This document shows, piece by piece, positions 26,350 to 35,392 of a stretch of DNA of 64,000 nucleotides. Positions within the stretch are counted from its first letter, which is position 1; each line of letters begins with the position of its first letter. A program made the position numbers and the translations under genes. The notes beneath the pieces are model-generated. The model was not told where the DNA came from. It did no database searches and worked only from the letters and a program-made list of their open reading frames with translations. Source of the stretch: Thermoguttaceae bacterium. Lineage in GTDB: Bacteria > Planctomycetota > Planctomycetia > Pirellulales > Thermoguttaceae. Where the stretch lies: positions 43,714-107,713 of the forward strand of contig JAFRFG010000064.1 in assembly GCA_017434455.1 (NCBI GenBank). Reading direction: 5' to 3'.

Positions 26350-27678
26350 ATGAAAAACACTCTGTCGATTTTTGCTCTGGCTTTCGCCGCGGCGCTTTGT
26401 TTCGGCGCTTCGGCGCTGTTGGCCGGCGACGGCGCGATGTCGGATCCCACCGGCTCGCCGCTGGTGGAATGGATCTTCTCGCAGATTCCGGAAGAGCCGC
26501 TCTTCGGCGATAACCTTTCCAACGCCGACTTCCCCGAAGGGGTCTGGTCGATGGCCTCCGACGGCGTCTTCGGCGCCACAGAGGACCAGGCGATCTGGAC
26601 GAACGACAAGATCGGTTCGTTCGACCTGACCTTCGAGTTTAAGATGTCTCCTCACGCGAACGCCGGTTTCCTCTTCAGCTGCACCGATAAGGACAACTGG
26701 ATTCCGAACACCATCGAGATTCAGCTTCTGGAAGATTACGGCCGCCAGCCCGACTACCACTCCTGCGGTTCGTTCTACGGCTATCAGGCCCCGACCAAGA
26801 ACGCTTCCAAGGAAGCGAACCAGTGGAATAAGATGCGCGTTCAGCGCGTCGGCTGCTGGGTCAAGGTCTGGCTCAACGACGAGCTGATCAACACCATCAA
26901 CACCGCCGCCTGGACCGACCGCGAAAAGTCCCCGGCCGGCACCGACATCGAGGAAAAATTCCACGGTCATTCCCTCGCCTCGGCCGAGCCGTACGGCTTT
27001 ATCGGTCTGCAGGGTCTGCACCACGGCGAGCCGGTCAGCTACCGCAACGCCGTGATCAAGAAGGTGAAGAACTTCGCCCCCGACACCGCCAAGAGCGGCT
27101 GGTCGCTTCTGTTCGGCGAGGACCTGTCCAACGCCGACTGCGATAAGAACGTCTGGTCGATCAAAGACGGGATGCTCATTTCCAATAAGGACGACGCCAT
27201 CTGGTCGAAGGACAAGTACGAGAACTTCGTTCTGGACTTTGATTTCGTCTGCGCCCCGACGGCGAACAGCGGCATCGTGATCAAGGCCTCGGACAAGGCG
27301 AACTGGATTCCGAACGCCCTGGAGGTTCAGATCGAGGATACCGCCGATAAGCCGTGCAGCTTCACCAGCTGCGGCGCCATCTACGGCAAGACCCCGGTTC
27401 TCTACAACTCGATGAACAAGGCCGACCAGTGGAACCACATGTCGATCGCCTGCCAGGGCGACTGGATCTTTGTGATCCTCAACGGCGAACTGGTGACGCT
27501 CATGGACAAGGGGCTCTACACCGACAAGGTGATCAACGCCGACGGCAGCGAGACCAAACCTTGGCTGCGCGAGCGCGCCCCGGCCGACCTGGAGAACAAC
27601 GGCTGGATCGGGATCCAGGGGCTGCACAACGGCGAGGCCCCGGCGTACTACAAGAACGTGAAGATTTTCTCTTTGTAG
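26350..27678 (+). CDS. Secreted protein with two DUF1080 (3-keto-disaccharide hydrolase) domains
   Basis: A 442-residue exported protein. A signal peptide (MKNTLSIFALAFAAALCFG onward, about 25 residues) precedes two LamG-like jelly-roll domains of the DUF1080 family (about residues 45-230 and 245-440). Each has the pattern GDNLSNADF or GEDLSNADC, a VWS strand, a NAGFLF or NSGIVIKASDKANWIPN segment, QW-NKM or QW-NHM, and a final GFIGLQGLHHGE or GWIGIQGLHNGE. Pfam describes this family as 3-keto-disaccharide hydrolase; it acts on glycosides oxidised at C3. The two domains are only moderately similar, so this duplication is older than that in the double-DUF3089 protein. It ends in TAG, which shows that TAG is a normal stop here. 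Confidence 0.88.
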   Translation: MKNTLSIFALAFAAALCFGASALLAGDGAMSDPTGSPLVEWIFSQIPEEPLFGDNLSNADFPEGVWSMASDGVFGATEDQAIWTNDKIGSFDLTFEFKMSPHANAGFLFSCTDKDNWIPNTIEIQLLEDYGRQPDYHSCGSFYGYQAPTKNASKEANQWNKMRVQRVGCWVKVWLNDELINTINTAAWTDREKSPAGTDIEEKFHGHSLASAEPYGFIGLQGLHHGEPVSYRNAVIKKVKNFAPDTAKSGWSLLFGEDLSNADCDKNVWSIKDGMLISNKDDAIWSKDKYENFVLDFDFVCAPTANSGIVIKASDKANWIPNALEVQIEDTADKPCSFTSCGAIYGKTPVLYNSMNKADQWNHMSIACQGDWIFVILNGELVTLMDKGLYTDKVINADGSETKPWLRERAPADLENNGWIGIQGLHNGEAPAYYKNVKIFSL

Positions 27679-27697
27679 TCACGGCCGTTTCCTCTTG

Positions 27698-27743
27698 AAA
27701 AAAGCCCGCTAAGACCTGAAAAGCTTCGGCGGGCTTTTCTTTG
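27698..27743 (+). terminator. Intrinsic terminator after the double-DUF1080 gene
   Basis: A GCCCGC/GCGGGC stem (27704-27709 with 27729-27734), extended by A-T pairs, is followed by TTTTCTTT. It lies about 20 bases after the stop codon and separates this gene from the three-copy family downstream. Confidence 0.8.
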
Positions 27744-27778
27744 CTTAAAAATCTTTTTTTCTCCCGGGGCTTTTTGTG

Positions 27779-28798
27779 ATGAGACTCTTCGCTCGGATCT
27801 GTTTAGCCGTTGTTTCGGCCTGCTGTTTCTTCCCGGCGGCGTTCCCTGCTGCCGCCCGCGCCGACGAGACTCTCCCGGACCGTGATCAATTCTTCGATCA
27901 GGTGTTCGATGGCTGGGCCAAACTGCGCGACGCTTACGGCCGGGGGTACGCGGCGAAGATGGACGTTCAGTTCCCGATATCGGGACACACAATCAATAGC
28001 GACTACCACTATCACCGCGTCTATCGTCTGAGCCGCTCCCACAGCTGTAAGGATAATGAAATCAAAGACACTCTGCGGGGAGAGAATAAACGGTATTGTT
28101 TTGATCTGACCATTGAGGAGAACGGAAAATATAAACTCAACAACGCGGAAAAGAGAACGCCGGATACGGCTCTGCCATTCGGTTGGTTCTTCCCCGGATG
28201 CTGGCTTGAATTCGGGAACATCCCGGTCGAGGGTCTGGTTCGCGATTCGACCTTCATCATTACCAAGGCCGACGACATGACCGATCCGAACAGCGGTGAA
28301 AAGATCAAGGAGATTGAATTTGAGGCCGATTTCGTCGACCCCGAAGTCGAGAACGAAAGGATTTACCGCGGCCGGATACTCTTCCTCCCCGATTCTTACT
28401 GGCTGATCAAAGAATATACCGTCTTCAGCGATTCGCTCCTCAGCGAGTCCGAGCGGTTTGTGGTCAACGGCAATGTCTCGTACCAGACGGTTGACGGATT
28501 GCCGTTTGCCGAAAAGAGCGAGGAAAACATCTGCTATAAGGATGATCCCGACAAACCGCTTTTGACCGCCATTTGCCAAATCAGCGAGGTTCACCGCTGG
28601 GAACCGGTTAAGGAAGAATGTTACCTGAAGTACTACGGGCTGAGGAAACCGATGCTGATCACCCCCAAAGAGCTCCTGCGCCGCGCCTTGATTCTGGCGG
28701 CTGTCGTCCTGCTCGGTTTGGGATTATTCATCAAGTTCCGAAAGCCGCGCTCGGGGGAAAACCGAAGCGCGGAAGATTCCCTTTCCCAGACCGAGTAA
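27779..28798 (+). CDS. Exported, C-terminally anchored protein, copy 1 of a tandem three-gene family
   Basis: Function not recognised. The layout is a signal peptide (MRLFARICLAVVSACCFF onward), an extracytoplasmic domain of about 260 residues and one membrane helix near the C-terminus (LILAAVVLLGLGLFIKF) followed by a short basic and acidic tail. Family-conserved segments are AYGRGYAAKMDVQ, YHRVYRLSR, LVRDSTF, DSYWLIKEYTV, YQTVDGLPFAEK and CYLKYYGL. The domain looks beta-rich, with repeated strand pairs reminiscent of outer-membrane-lipoprotein-like folds, but I make no assignment. The ATG at 27779 is chosen over the adjacent GTG at 27776 because both other copies begin MRLLV. The tail, SAEDSLSQTE, is almost the same as in copy 2. 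The frame is intact. Confidence 0.75.
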   Translation: MRLFARICLAVVSACCFFPAAFPAAARADETLPDRDQFFDQVFDGWAKLRDAYGRGYAAKMDVQFPISGHTINSDYHYHRVYRLSRSHSCKDNEIKDTLRGENKRYCFDLTIEENGKYKLNNAEKRTPDTALPFGWFFPGCWLEFGNIPVEGLVRDSTFIITKADDMTDPNSGEKIKEIEFEADFVDPEVENERIYRGRILFLPDSYWLIKEYTVFSDSLLSESERFVVNGNVSYQTVDGLPFAEKSEENICYKDDPDKPLLTAICQISEVHRWEPVKEECYLKYYGLRKPMLITPKELLRRALILAAVVLLGLGLFIKFRKPRSGENRSAEDSLSQTE

Positions 28799-28817
28799 CG
28801 CTTTTAAAGGGGGGGCG

Positions 28818-29840
28818 ATGAGATTGCTTGTGAAGATATGCCTGGCCGCCGCCGCGGCGTGTTGTTTGTCTCTTGCCATTGCCCGCGCCGACGACGGGGC
28901 CGCCGGCGGTGCCTCCGCACCAATCGACGGGACGTTTTTCGATTAGGTGTTCGAGGGGTGGAAACAGCTCCTCGACGCTTACGGCCGGGGGTACGCGGTG
29001 AAGATCGACGTTCAGCTGCCGAAATCGAGACAATCGATACAATACGATTTCTACTATCACCGCGTCTATCAGCTCTACCGTTCCTATGACGGCCCCCGCA
29101 GTTTTATCGCCGGGGTCAATAATGAGTATCGTTTTTACCTGATACTCAACAGGAAAGGGAAATACAAACTCTATGGATTCGGCAGGGAAAATCTGGAAGA
29201 CACCGAGCCGTTCGCCGGCCATTGGTTCCTGCCGGGCTGCAATCTTGAATTGGGGAAGATCTCGATCGAGCGTCTGGTTCGCGACCCGACCTTCAAAATC
29301 ACCTGGACCGCCGATACCACCGATCCGCACAGCGGTGAAAAGATCACAGAGATTGAGTTCGAGGCCGATTTCGTCGACCACAAGTCGGATCAAAGTCGTA
29401 TCCATCACGGGCGGATACGCTTCCTTCCCGACTCTTACTGGCTGATCAAAGAATATGACGTCCGCTACGTTTTGAACGACGTCCCTTCCCAGAGGTTCGT
29501 CGCCGACGGAAAATTCTCGTATCAGACGGTTGACGGCCTGCCGTTTGCCGACAAGTGTGAAGAATATGTGAGACTCGAGGCCGATCTCGATGATCCGCTG
29601 GTGATCGCCACCGCCCAAACCACCGATATCCAGCGCCGCGAACCGGTCGTCGAGCAGTGCTTCCCGAAGTATTACGGGGTGAGTGTACCGTTTCTGTTGA
29701 CCAAAAAAGGGCACATGCTGATCCTCGCCGAGGTTCTGGTGATCGTCGTGCTGCTCGGCTGGCGCGTCTACAAAAAGTTCCGAAGGCGGTTCTCCAGGGG
29801 GAACCGAAGCGCGGAAGATACCCTTTCCGAGACCGAGTAA
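28818..29840 (+). pseudogene. Copy 2 of the exported three-gene family, interrupted by an in-frame TAG
   Basis: From the ATG at 28818 (MRLLVKICLAAAAACCLS signal peptide) the frame runs 42 codons to a TAG at 28944-28946 and then continues open in the same frame to 29840. Copy 1 has FFDQVFDGW where this copy has FFD, stop, VFEGW, so a single C-to-T change in a glutamine codon explains it. Everything after the stop aligns with copies 1 and 3, including YQTVDGLPFAD, the C-terminal helix and the tail. The GTG directly after the TAG could start a protein, but it would lack the signal peptide. TAG ends another gene in this window (27678), which argues against general recoding. This is a recent nonsense mutation, a sequencing error or a readthrough site. 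Confidence 0.8.
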
Positions 29841-29861
29841 CGCTTTTAAGGAGGTTATCCG

Positions 29862-30875
29862 ATGAGATTGCTTGTGAATATCTGCCTGGCCGCGGCCTGC
29901 TGTTTGTCCCTTGCCGCCGCCTATGCCGACGACAGCGACAACCCCGGCGCCGTCGCCCCGGCGCCGGTCGATACCTCGTTTCTCGCCGCCGCGCGCGGGG
30001 CGTGGAGCCGGCTGCGCGCCGAATGCGGCCGGGGATACGCGGCGAAGTGTCACGCCGAAGCCCCGAAATCGAATCGAGTGTACGAATCTGAGCTCTTCTA
30101 TCACCGCGTCTATCAGCTCTCGCGCACCGAGGTCAATACCCCCGAAAGATACATCACGGGGCTCAACCGCCGGTATTCCTTCTACCTGGGGGACGACGAA
30201 AAGAACGGGGAATACACCACCGCGTCGTTCAAAATCAGAAAGACGCTCAAAGAGGAGCAATTCGCCGAAACGACCAGCGCCGCCGTTCTTCTTTTGGGGG
30301 GGCTGATCGTCGAGAACGACCCCATTGAACGTCTCGTTCAAGACCCAAGCGTCCAGTTCACGAAGGCCGCCGACCTCACCGATCAGGACAGCGGCCAAAA
30401 GATCAAAGAGGTCGAGTTCCAGTCCGACTACATCGTCTTAAACCAGGAGAAAACGCGCATTACCCGCGGACGGATACAGTTTCTCCCCGACTTGTATTGG
30501 CAGATCAAAGAATACACCGTCTGGTACGATTCGACCGATGATCCCTCCGAGCGGTTTGTGTCGAACAGCGCCATCACCTACCAGACGGTCGACGGGCTGC
30601 CGCTGCCCGATACGCTGGAGGTACGTTTTGGTTTCGCGGACGATCCCGACAACCCCTTGGGGATGATCCGTTCACGGCTGTATGAGATCCATCGCCAAGC
30701 CCCCGTCAAGAAACAGTGCTATCTGAAGTATTACGGCCAAAAGGAGCCGCCGCTGTTCGGTGTCGATGAGTATATCCAGTATGCTATGTTTCTTCTGGCG
30801 TTTGTCCTGATCGGCCTGGGGATCTTCCTCAGGCGCCGAAAGCCGCGCGCGGCATCTTCCGGAGAGCCGTCGTGA
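29862..30875 (+). CDS. Exported, C-terminally anchored protein, copy 3 of the tandem family
   Basis: Third member of the series (337 residues), with a signal peptide (MRLLVNICLAAACCLSLAAA), the same extracytoplasmic domain and one C-terminal membrane helix (MFLLAFVLIGLGIFLRRR). It is the most divergent copy: it has an extra Ala/Pro-rich segment after the signal peptide and LLLGGLIVEND where the others have a WFFPGC or WFLPGC sequence. Conserved marks remain (YHRVYQLSR, LVQDPSVQFTKAADLTD, YQTVDGLPL, CYLKYYG). AAGGAGG lies nine bases before the ATG, a much better ribosome-binding site than those of copies 1 and 2. The 20-base spacer after copy 2 resembles the spacer between copies 1 and 2. Confidence 0.77.
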   Translation: MRLLVNICLAAACCLSLAAAYADDSDNPGAVAPAPVDTSFLAAARGAWSRLRAECGRGYAAKCHAEAPKSNRVYESELFYHRVYQLSRTEVNTPERYITGLNRRYSFYLGDDEKNGEYTTASFKIRKTLKEEQFAETTSAAVLLLGGLIVENDPIERLVQDPSVQFTKAADLTDQDSGQKIKEVEFQSDYIVLNQEKTRITRGRIQFLPDLYWQIKEYTVWYDSTDDPSERFVSNSAITYQTVDGLPLPDTLEVRFGFADDPDNPLGMIRSRLYEIHRQAPVKKQCYLKYYGQKEPPLFGVDEYIQYAMFLLAFVLIGLGIFLRRRKPRAASSGEPS

Positions 30876-30931
30876 AAACGTCTTTTTACCGGCTGTGGGT
30901 CTTTCGACAGAGGTGTTCCGACCGGCTTTTG

Positions 30932-30960
30932 TTGCGCGCGCCCCGGGCGGCATTTATAAT
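30932..30960 (+). promoter_or_regulatory. Sigma70-type promoter upstream of the first GDSL esterase
   Basis: TTGCGC (30932-30937) and a perfect TATAAT (30955-30960) are separated by 17 bases, in the 149-base gap between the three-gene family and the gene at 31025. The -35 is weak (three of six). This would give a leader of about 55-60 bases. Confidence 0.55.
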
Positions 30961-31024
30961 GGAAGCGTCGCGCCGGCTTTCGCGGCGCCCCCTTGGTTTT
31001 CTTAAGTGACGAAGGAGAAATATT

Positions 31025-31795
31025 TTGCGCGCGTTTCAAAGAACTCCGATCCTGTTTCTGGCCTTGATGTTCTTCGGCCTGGGCGCGGCCGTTCCGCTGG
31101 CCGACGAGGGGCCCGCCGGCCGGCCGCCGCTGCCGCTGCCCACGTCGATCGTTCCGGTCGATCGAATGGAGCTCGATTTTTGGCGGGAGCGTCACGAGGC
31201 GAACAAGGCGCGCATCGCCGAGGGGAATGTTGACCTATTGCTTTTGGGCGACTCGATCACGCACTTTTGGGACACCGCCGGCCGTGAGGTGGAAGAGTAC
31301 TACTACGGCGACCGAAACTGCGTCAATATGGGGATCGCCAGCGACCGGACGGAGCATCTTCTGTGGCGTCTGGGCGACTTGCCGATGGACAAGATTCACC
31401 CCAAGGCCGCAATGCTCCTGATCGGCCACAACAACCTTTGGGTGAACACCCCCCAGGAGAACGTCCTGGGGATTAAGGCGAACGTCGATAAACTCCACGA
31501 GCTGTTCCCCGGCATGCCGATTCTGGTACTGAAGATCTTCCCCGGGGGAGATAAAAAGCTTCTGAAAAGAATCGCCGAGGTCAACGCGCTGATCACCGAG
31601 CAGTTCCAAGAGGACGATTCGATCACGCTGATGGATCTGTCCGACCTTTGGGTCGACCGGCGGGGGAAGATCATCGCCGACCGGCTGCCCGATACCGTCC
31701 ATCCCAGCGAGCTTGGCTACAAGCTCTGGGGCGCGGCGGTCGAGCCGGTCCTGGCCGAGATGCTCGGCGCCGAAGAGAAGCCGAAGATGAAATAA
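31025..31795 (+). CDS. Secreted GDSL (SGNH) esterase, PAF-acetylhydrolase-like, copy 1 of 5
   Basis: Exported SGNH-fold esterase of 256 residues, by similarity close to the platelet-activating-factor acetylhydrolase Ib alpha type; such bacterial enzymes often deacylate glycans or lipids. A signal peptide of about 27 residues is followed by WRERHEANKARI, block I LLLGDSITHFWD (catalytic serine near residue 77), NMGIASDRTEHLLWRL, block III LIGHNNL and block V DTVHPSELGYK (catalytic Asp and His near residues 223-226). The start is a TTG with a purine-rich GAAGGAGAAA region upstream. It is the most divergent of the five copies and is separated from the others by the oxidoreductase-DUF1080 gene. 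Confidence 0.9.
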   Translation: MRAFQRTPILFLALMFFGLGAAVPLADEGPAGRPPLPLPTSIVPVDRMELDFWRERHEANKARIAEGNVDLLLLGDSITHFWDTAGREVEEYYYGDRNCVNMGIASDRTEHLLWRLGDLPMDKIHPKAAMLLIGHNNLWVNTPQENVLGIKANVDKLHELFPGMPILVLKIFPGGDKKLLKRIAEVNALITEQFQEDDSITLMDLSDLWVDRRGKIIADRLPDTVHPSELGYKLWGAAVEPVLAEMLGAEEKPKMK

Positions 31796-31888
31796 CCCCC
31801 TTTGTTTTGCCGGCGGCGTTACGCCGCCGGTACCATACAACCCGCCAGTACCACCATTTCACCCATACCGTCGAGTGAGGAATACCCC

Positions 31889-34543
31889 ATGAAACGAAGA
31901 ACCTTTTTGAAGACAGCCGGTTTCGGCACCCTTCCTCTTTTGGTGCCGGCGGCGGTTCTCGGCCGGGACGGCGGCACCGCCGTCAGCGAGCGGATCAATC
32001 TCGGCGGGATCGGCATCAATCACCGCGGGGGGTATGTGCTCGGCTATTTCCTCGATAAGCCGGATGTTCATTTCCGCGCGATCGCCGATGTGCGCCGCGA
32101 CCGCCGCGAGGCGGTGAAGCAGCGGGCCGACCAGCTGTACGGAACCGGCGATACGGCGATGTACCGTGATTTCCGCGAGCTGCTCCAGCGGCCCGATATC
32201 GACGCGGTTCTGATCGCGACCGGCGACCGGTGGCACGCCGAGGCCTCGATCGCCGCGGCGCGCGCGGGAAAGCATGTCTATTGCGAAAAACCGTGCGCCC
32301 TGACGATCGGGCTTTGCCAGCGGCTGGCCGAAGAGGTCAACAAGGCGGGGATTATCTTCCAGGGGGGGACCCAGCGGCGCAACGTCGTCAACTGCCGGTT
32401 CGCCTGCGAGCTGGCCCGAAGCGGGCGGCTCGGGAAGATTCATACCGTTCACGCGTCGATCTACTATCTGCATTATCGAACCGACTGGCTCGAGCCGGAA
32501 CCGCTGCCGAACCCGGACGACATCGACTGGAACCTCTGGCTCGGAACGGCCCCCTGGCGGCCGTACAATCACGCCTACATCGAGGGGCAGTGGCGGGGGC
32601 ATTACGATTTTGACTCCGGCGCGCGCCACCTCGACTGGGGAGCGCACACGGTCGATCTGTGCCAAATGGCCCTCGGCCGGGATGGGAGCGCGCCGAACCG
32701 CTACTGGTCGCAGGGGAATCGGCTTTACGCCGAGTACGACGACGGCGTCCAGCTGGTGATGCGCCCGGACGGCTGGAACGGGCTGGGGACCTGCCCGGTC
32801 CGATTCGAGGGGGAGGACGGCTGGGTCGAGGTCGGGGATTCCGGCGGGATCGCGCTGTCGGACCCGAAGCTTCGCCCGCAGATCGACCACCTGCTCAAGA
32901 AGGACCCGAACAATAAGCTTTCCTTTGGCGAATGTCCCTCGGGGCACATTCGGGATTTCCTCGACTGTATCAAAAGCGGCGATCAGCCGGCGGCCAACGT
33001 CAACGTGATCCGAAGCTCCCATATCGCCTGTCACGCCTCGGCCCTGTCGTGGATGCTGCAGAGGGAGCTTCGCTTCGACCCGGTTCGGGAAGAGTTTATC
33101 GACGACGACGAGGCGAACCGGATGCGGTTCCGCGCCGAGCGGGACTACCTTTCCCCGCAAGAGGGGCGGCTGGCGGCCGAACCGATCGATTCGGCAGCCG
33201 CCGACGCCTATCACCAGCGGGCGCTGCGTCTGTACCAAATCACCCGAACCGGGGTGCCCGCCGACCGGGAGCAAATCGCGGCGGCGGCCCAGGATCCGCG
33301 GCTGGCCACCCTCGCGAAGACGGCTTTTATCAACCTGCCCGGCGAGCAGCGGGAGATATTCTTCGCCGAAAAGGGAAACGACGCGGCCGATTATCATCAC
33401 CTGCCGATGCGGCTGGCTCCGGCCAAAAGGAATACCTCTTTGCCGGACCCCCAATGGGAGGATCTGACCGATTTGTGGAAACAGTACCGAGCCGCGGCCG
33501 ACGATCGGCAGCGGGAGGAGCTCTTCGACGAGATTCTCTTGCTGTGCCGCCGAACGCCGCAGCCGGACCTGTGGAGCGAAAAAATCGCCGAGGCGGTAAA
33601 AGACGCCCCTATCGCCGAGCGGGTCCTCGCGTGCGATCTGTTCTTTGTGATGGAATCGCCCAAGTCGCTGGCCTGTCTGGCCGCGTGCGCTTCTTCCTCT
33701 GACGAGCCGCTGGTCGACCGGGCGACGCAGCGGCTGGGGGAATGGCCGAATCTTAGCGCCGCGCCGGTCCTGCTCGATTTAGTCAAGAGCATCGGCTCGC
33801 TCAATTACCGGGTGCGGCTCTATCGAGGGTATCTGCGTCTGGTGCGGCAGATGTCCGACGACGTTGCGCTGCGGCTGGCGATGATCGACGAGGCGATCGA
33901 TTTCGCCCCCAGAGCGGAAGAGCGGGACCTGGCGCTGCACAACGCCAACGAGATCAAAAAGGAGCGGCGAAACCGTCCCCTGTTCGACGGCGAGACCTTT
34001 GCCGGCTGGAACGGCGATACCGAGAACGTCTTCCACATTGTCGACGGGGCGATCGCCGCCGGCTCGCTCGACGCCCCCAATCCGCACAACGACTTCCTCA
34101 CCACCGAGGAGGAGTTCCTCGATTTTGACCTCACGCTCGAGGCGAAGATCGAGGGGGAAGGGGGGAACGCGGGGATTCAGTTCCGATCGAAGCGGATTCC
34201 GGATCACTTTGAGATGTCGGGCTATCAGGCGGACATGACCAGCGACGGGGCGTATTGGGGCTCGCTCTACGACGAGTCGCGGCGCAACCGGTTCCTGGCC
34301 CAGCCCGATCCCGAGCAGGTCAAGCGGCTCTATCGTCCGAATGATTGGAACCGGTATCGGATCGTCTGCTGGGGCAATCGGGTGACGATCTACTTAAACG
34401 GGGAAAAGACGGTCGACTATGTCGAGACGGAGATCGCCCCGCAGCCGGGCCTGATCGGTCTTCAGATCCACGGCGGTCCCCCCAGCCGCGCCCTCTATCG
34501 GGATATCCGAATCGAGCGCTTTGTTCTGAATATCAGCGAATAA
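31889..34543 (+). CDS. Tat-exported Gfo/Idh/MocA oxidoreductase fused to HEAT-like and DUF1080 domains
   Basis: An 884-residue protein. A twin-arginine leader (KRRTFLKTAGFGTLP) is followed by a Rossmann domain with IGGIG-type glycine motif (NLGGIGINHRGG), IATGDRWHAEAS and the family motif CEKP near residue 134, then the Gfo/Idh/MocA C-terminal domain with YDFDSGARHLDWGAH (to about residue 420). A helical HEAT-like part (residues about 440-690, for example YRGYLRLVRQMSDD) leads to a C-terminal DUF1080 jelly roll from residue 695 (PLFDGETFAGWNG, GNAGIQFRSKR, QPGLIGLQIHGG). By family knowledge, Gfo/Idh/MocA enzymes can oxidise glycosides at C3 and DUF1080 proteins cleave the 3-keto product, so one polypeptide may carry both steps. 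GAGGA precedes the ATG. It lies within the esterase series. Confidence 0.9.
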   Translation: MKRRTFLKTAGFGTLPLLVPAAVLGRDGGTAVSERINLGGIGINHRGGYVLGYFLDKPDVHFRAIADVRRDRREAVKQRADQLYGTGDTAMYRDFRELLQRPDIDAVLIATGDRWHAEASIAAARAGKHVYCEKPCALTIGLCQRLAEEVNKAGIIFQGGTQRRNVVNCRFACELARSGRLGKIHTVHASIYYLHYRTDWLEPEPLPNPDDIDWNLWLGTAPWRPYNHAYIEGQWRGHYDFDSGARHLDWGAHTVDLCQMALGRDGSAPNRYWSQGNRLYAEYDDGVQLVMRPDGWNGLGTCPVRFEGEDGWVEVGDSGGIALSDPKLRPQIDHLLKKDPNNKLSFGECPSGHIRDFLDCIKSGDQPAANVNVIRSSHIACHASALSWMLQRELRFDPVREEFIDDDEANRMRFRAERDYLSPQEGRLAAEPIDSAAADAYHQRALRLYQITRTGVPADREQIAAAAQDPRLATLAKTAFINLPGEQREIFFAEKGNDAADYHHLPMRLAPAKRNTSLPDPQWEDLTDLWKQYRAAADDRQREELFDEILLLCRRTPQPDLWSEKIAEAVKDAPIAERVLACDLFFVMESPKSLACLAACASSSDEPLVDRATQRLGEWPNLSAAPVLLDLVKSIGSLNYRVRLYRGYLRLVRQMSDDVALRLAMIDEAIDFAPRAEERDLALHNANEIKKERRNRPLFDGETFAGWNGDTENVFHIVDGAIAAGSLDAPNPHNDFLTTEEEFLDFDLTLEAKIEGEGGNAGIQFRSKRIPDHFEMSGYQADMTSDGAYWGSLYDESRRNRFLAQPDPEQVKRLYRPNDWNRYRIVCWGNRVTIYLNGEKTVDYVETEIAPQPGLIGLQIHGGPPSRALYRDIRIERFVLNISE

Positions 34544-34598
34544 CACGTTCCCCGGCGAGCGGTTATTTTCATCTGTCACCTTAGCAAGGAGTTTCCCC

Positions 34599-35363
34599 GT
34601 GCGCGTACTTAAAAGAAGTTTGGTTTTGTTCCTGGCCGCGATGGCCGTGAGTGGGTCGCTTTTTGCCGTTCGGGCCGACGAGGGCGCCCCGCAGCGGGTG
34701 CCGATGACCGTCTATCCGGTCGACCGGCTGAGCGAGGCGCACTGGAAGGCGCGTCACGAGGCGAAGAAACAGCGCCTCACCGAGGGCTCTGTCGATCTGC
34801 TGCTTCTGGGCGACTCGATCACGAACTACTGGGATACCACCGGTCTGGCGGTCGAGGAGTACTACTACGGCGACCGAAACTGCGTCGACCTGGGGTTCGG
34901 GAGCGACAAGACGCAGCATCTTCTGTGGCGGCTCAACGATTCGCCGATGGACAAGATTCACCCGAAGGCCGCGATGATTCTCATCGGGATCAACAACATC
35001 AGGGAGAACACCGAGGAAGATATCGCGTTAGGGATTAAGGCCAACGTCGACAAGATAGTGACGCTCTACCCCGATATCAAGATCTTGCTTCTTGATATGT
35101 TCCCGGTCAACGGCAAGAACGACCCCATTTGGGAAAAGATCGCCGCGACCAACGCGCTGCTCCCCGAGATGTTCAAAGACTACCCCAACGTCAAGATCAT
35201 GGATATCTCCCACATCTGGCTGGACGAGAACGGCGACATCCCGAAAGATCTGATGTACGACGGGGTCCACCCGACCGAGTACGGCTACAAGATCTGGGGC
35301 GCGGAGGTTGAGCCGGTGATCGCCGAGATGCTCGGCGACACACCCAAGCCGAAGATGGAGTAA
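34599..35363 (+). CDS. Secreted GDSL esterase, PAF-acetylhydrolase-like, copy 2 of 5
   Basis: 254 residues: a signal peptide (MRVLKRSLVLFLAAMAVSG onward), then block I LLLGDSITNYWD (serine near residue 72), FGSDKTQHLLWRL, block III LIGINNIRENTEED and block V DGVHPTEYGYK near residue 220. The GINN form of block III matches PAF-acetylhydrolase Ib alpha subunits rather than the GxND of most SGNH enzymes. The start is GTG with AAGGAG seven bases before it. Copies 2 to 5 follow one another with gaps of 29 to 59 bases and are far more alike than copy 1, so they look like one operon produced by serial duplication. Each ends with a PKME or PAME tail. Confidence 0.9.
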   Translation: MRVLKRSLVLFLAAMAVSGSLFAVRADEGAPQRVPMTVYPVDRLSEAHWKARHEAKKQRLTEGSVDLLLLGDSITNYWDTTGLAVEEYYYGDRNCVDLGFGSDKTQHLLWRLNDSPMDKIHPKAAMILIGINNIRENTEEDIALGIKANVDKIVTLYPDIKILLLDMFPVNGKNDPIWEKIAATNALLPEMFKDYPNVKIMDISHIWLDENGDIPKDLMYDGVHPTEYGYKIWGAEVEPVIAEMLGDTPKPKME

Positions 35364-35392
35364 AAGAACCGGTTTCCTTCAGGAGAGAGATT

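Noticed and set aside
28944..28946. Recoding of TAG as glutamine in this genome
   Set aside because: The double-DUF1080 gene ends in TAG at 27676-27678 and is directly followed by a terminator, and no other gene in the window needs TAG readthrough.
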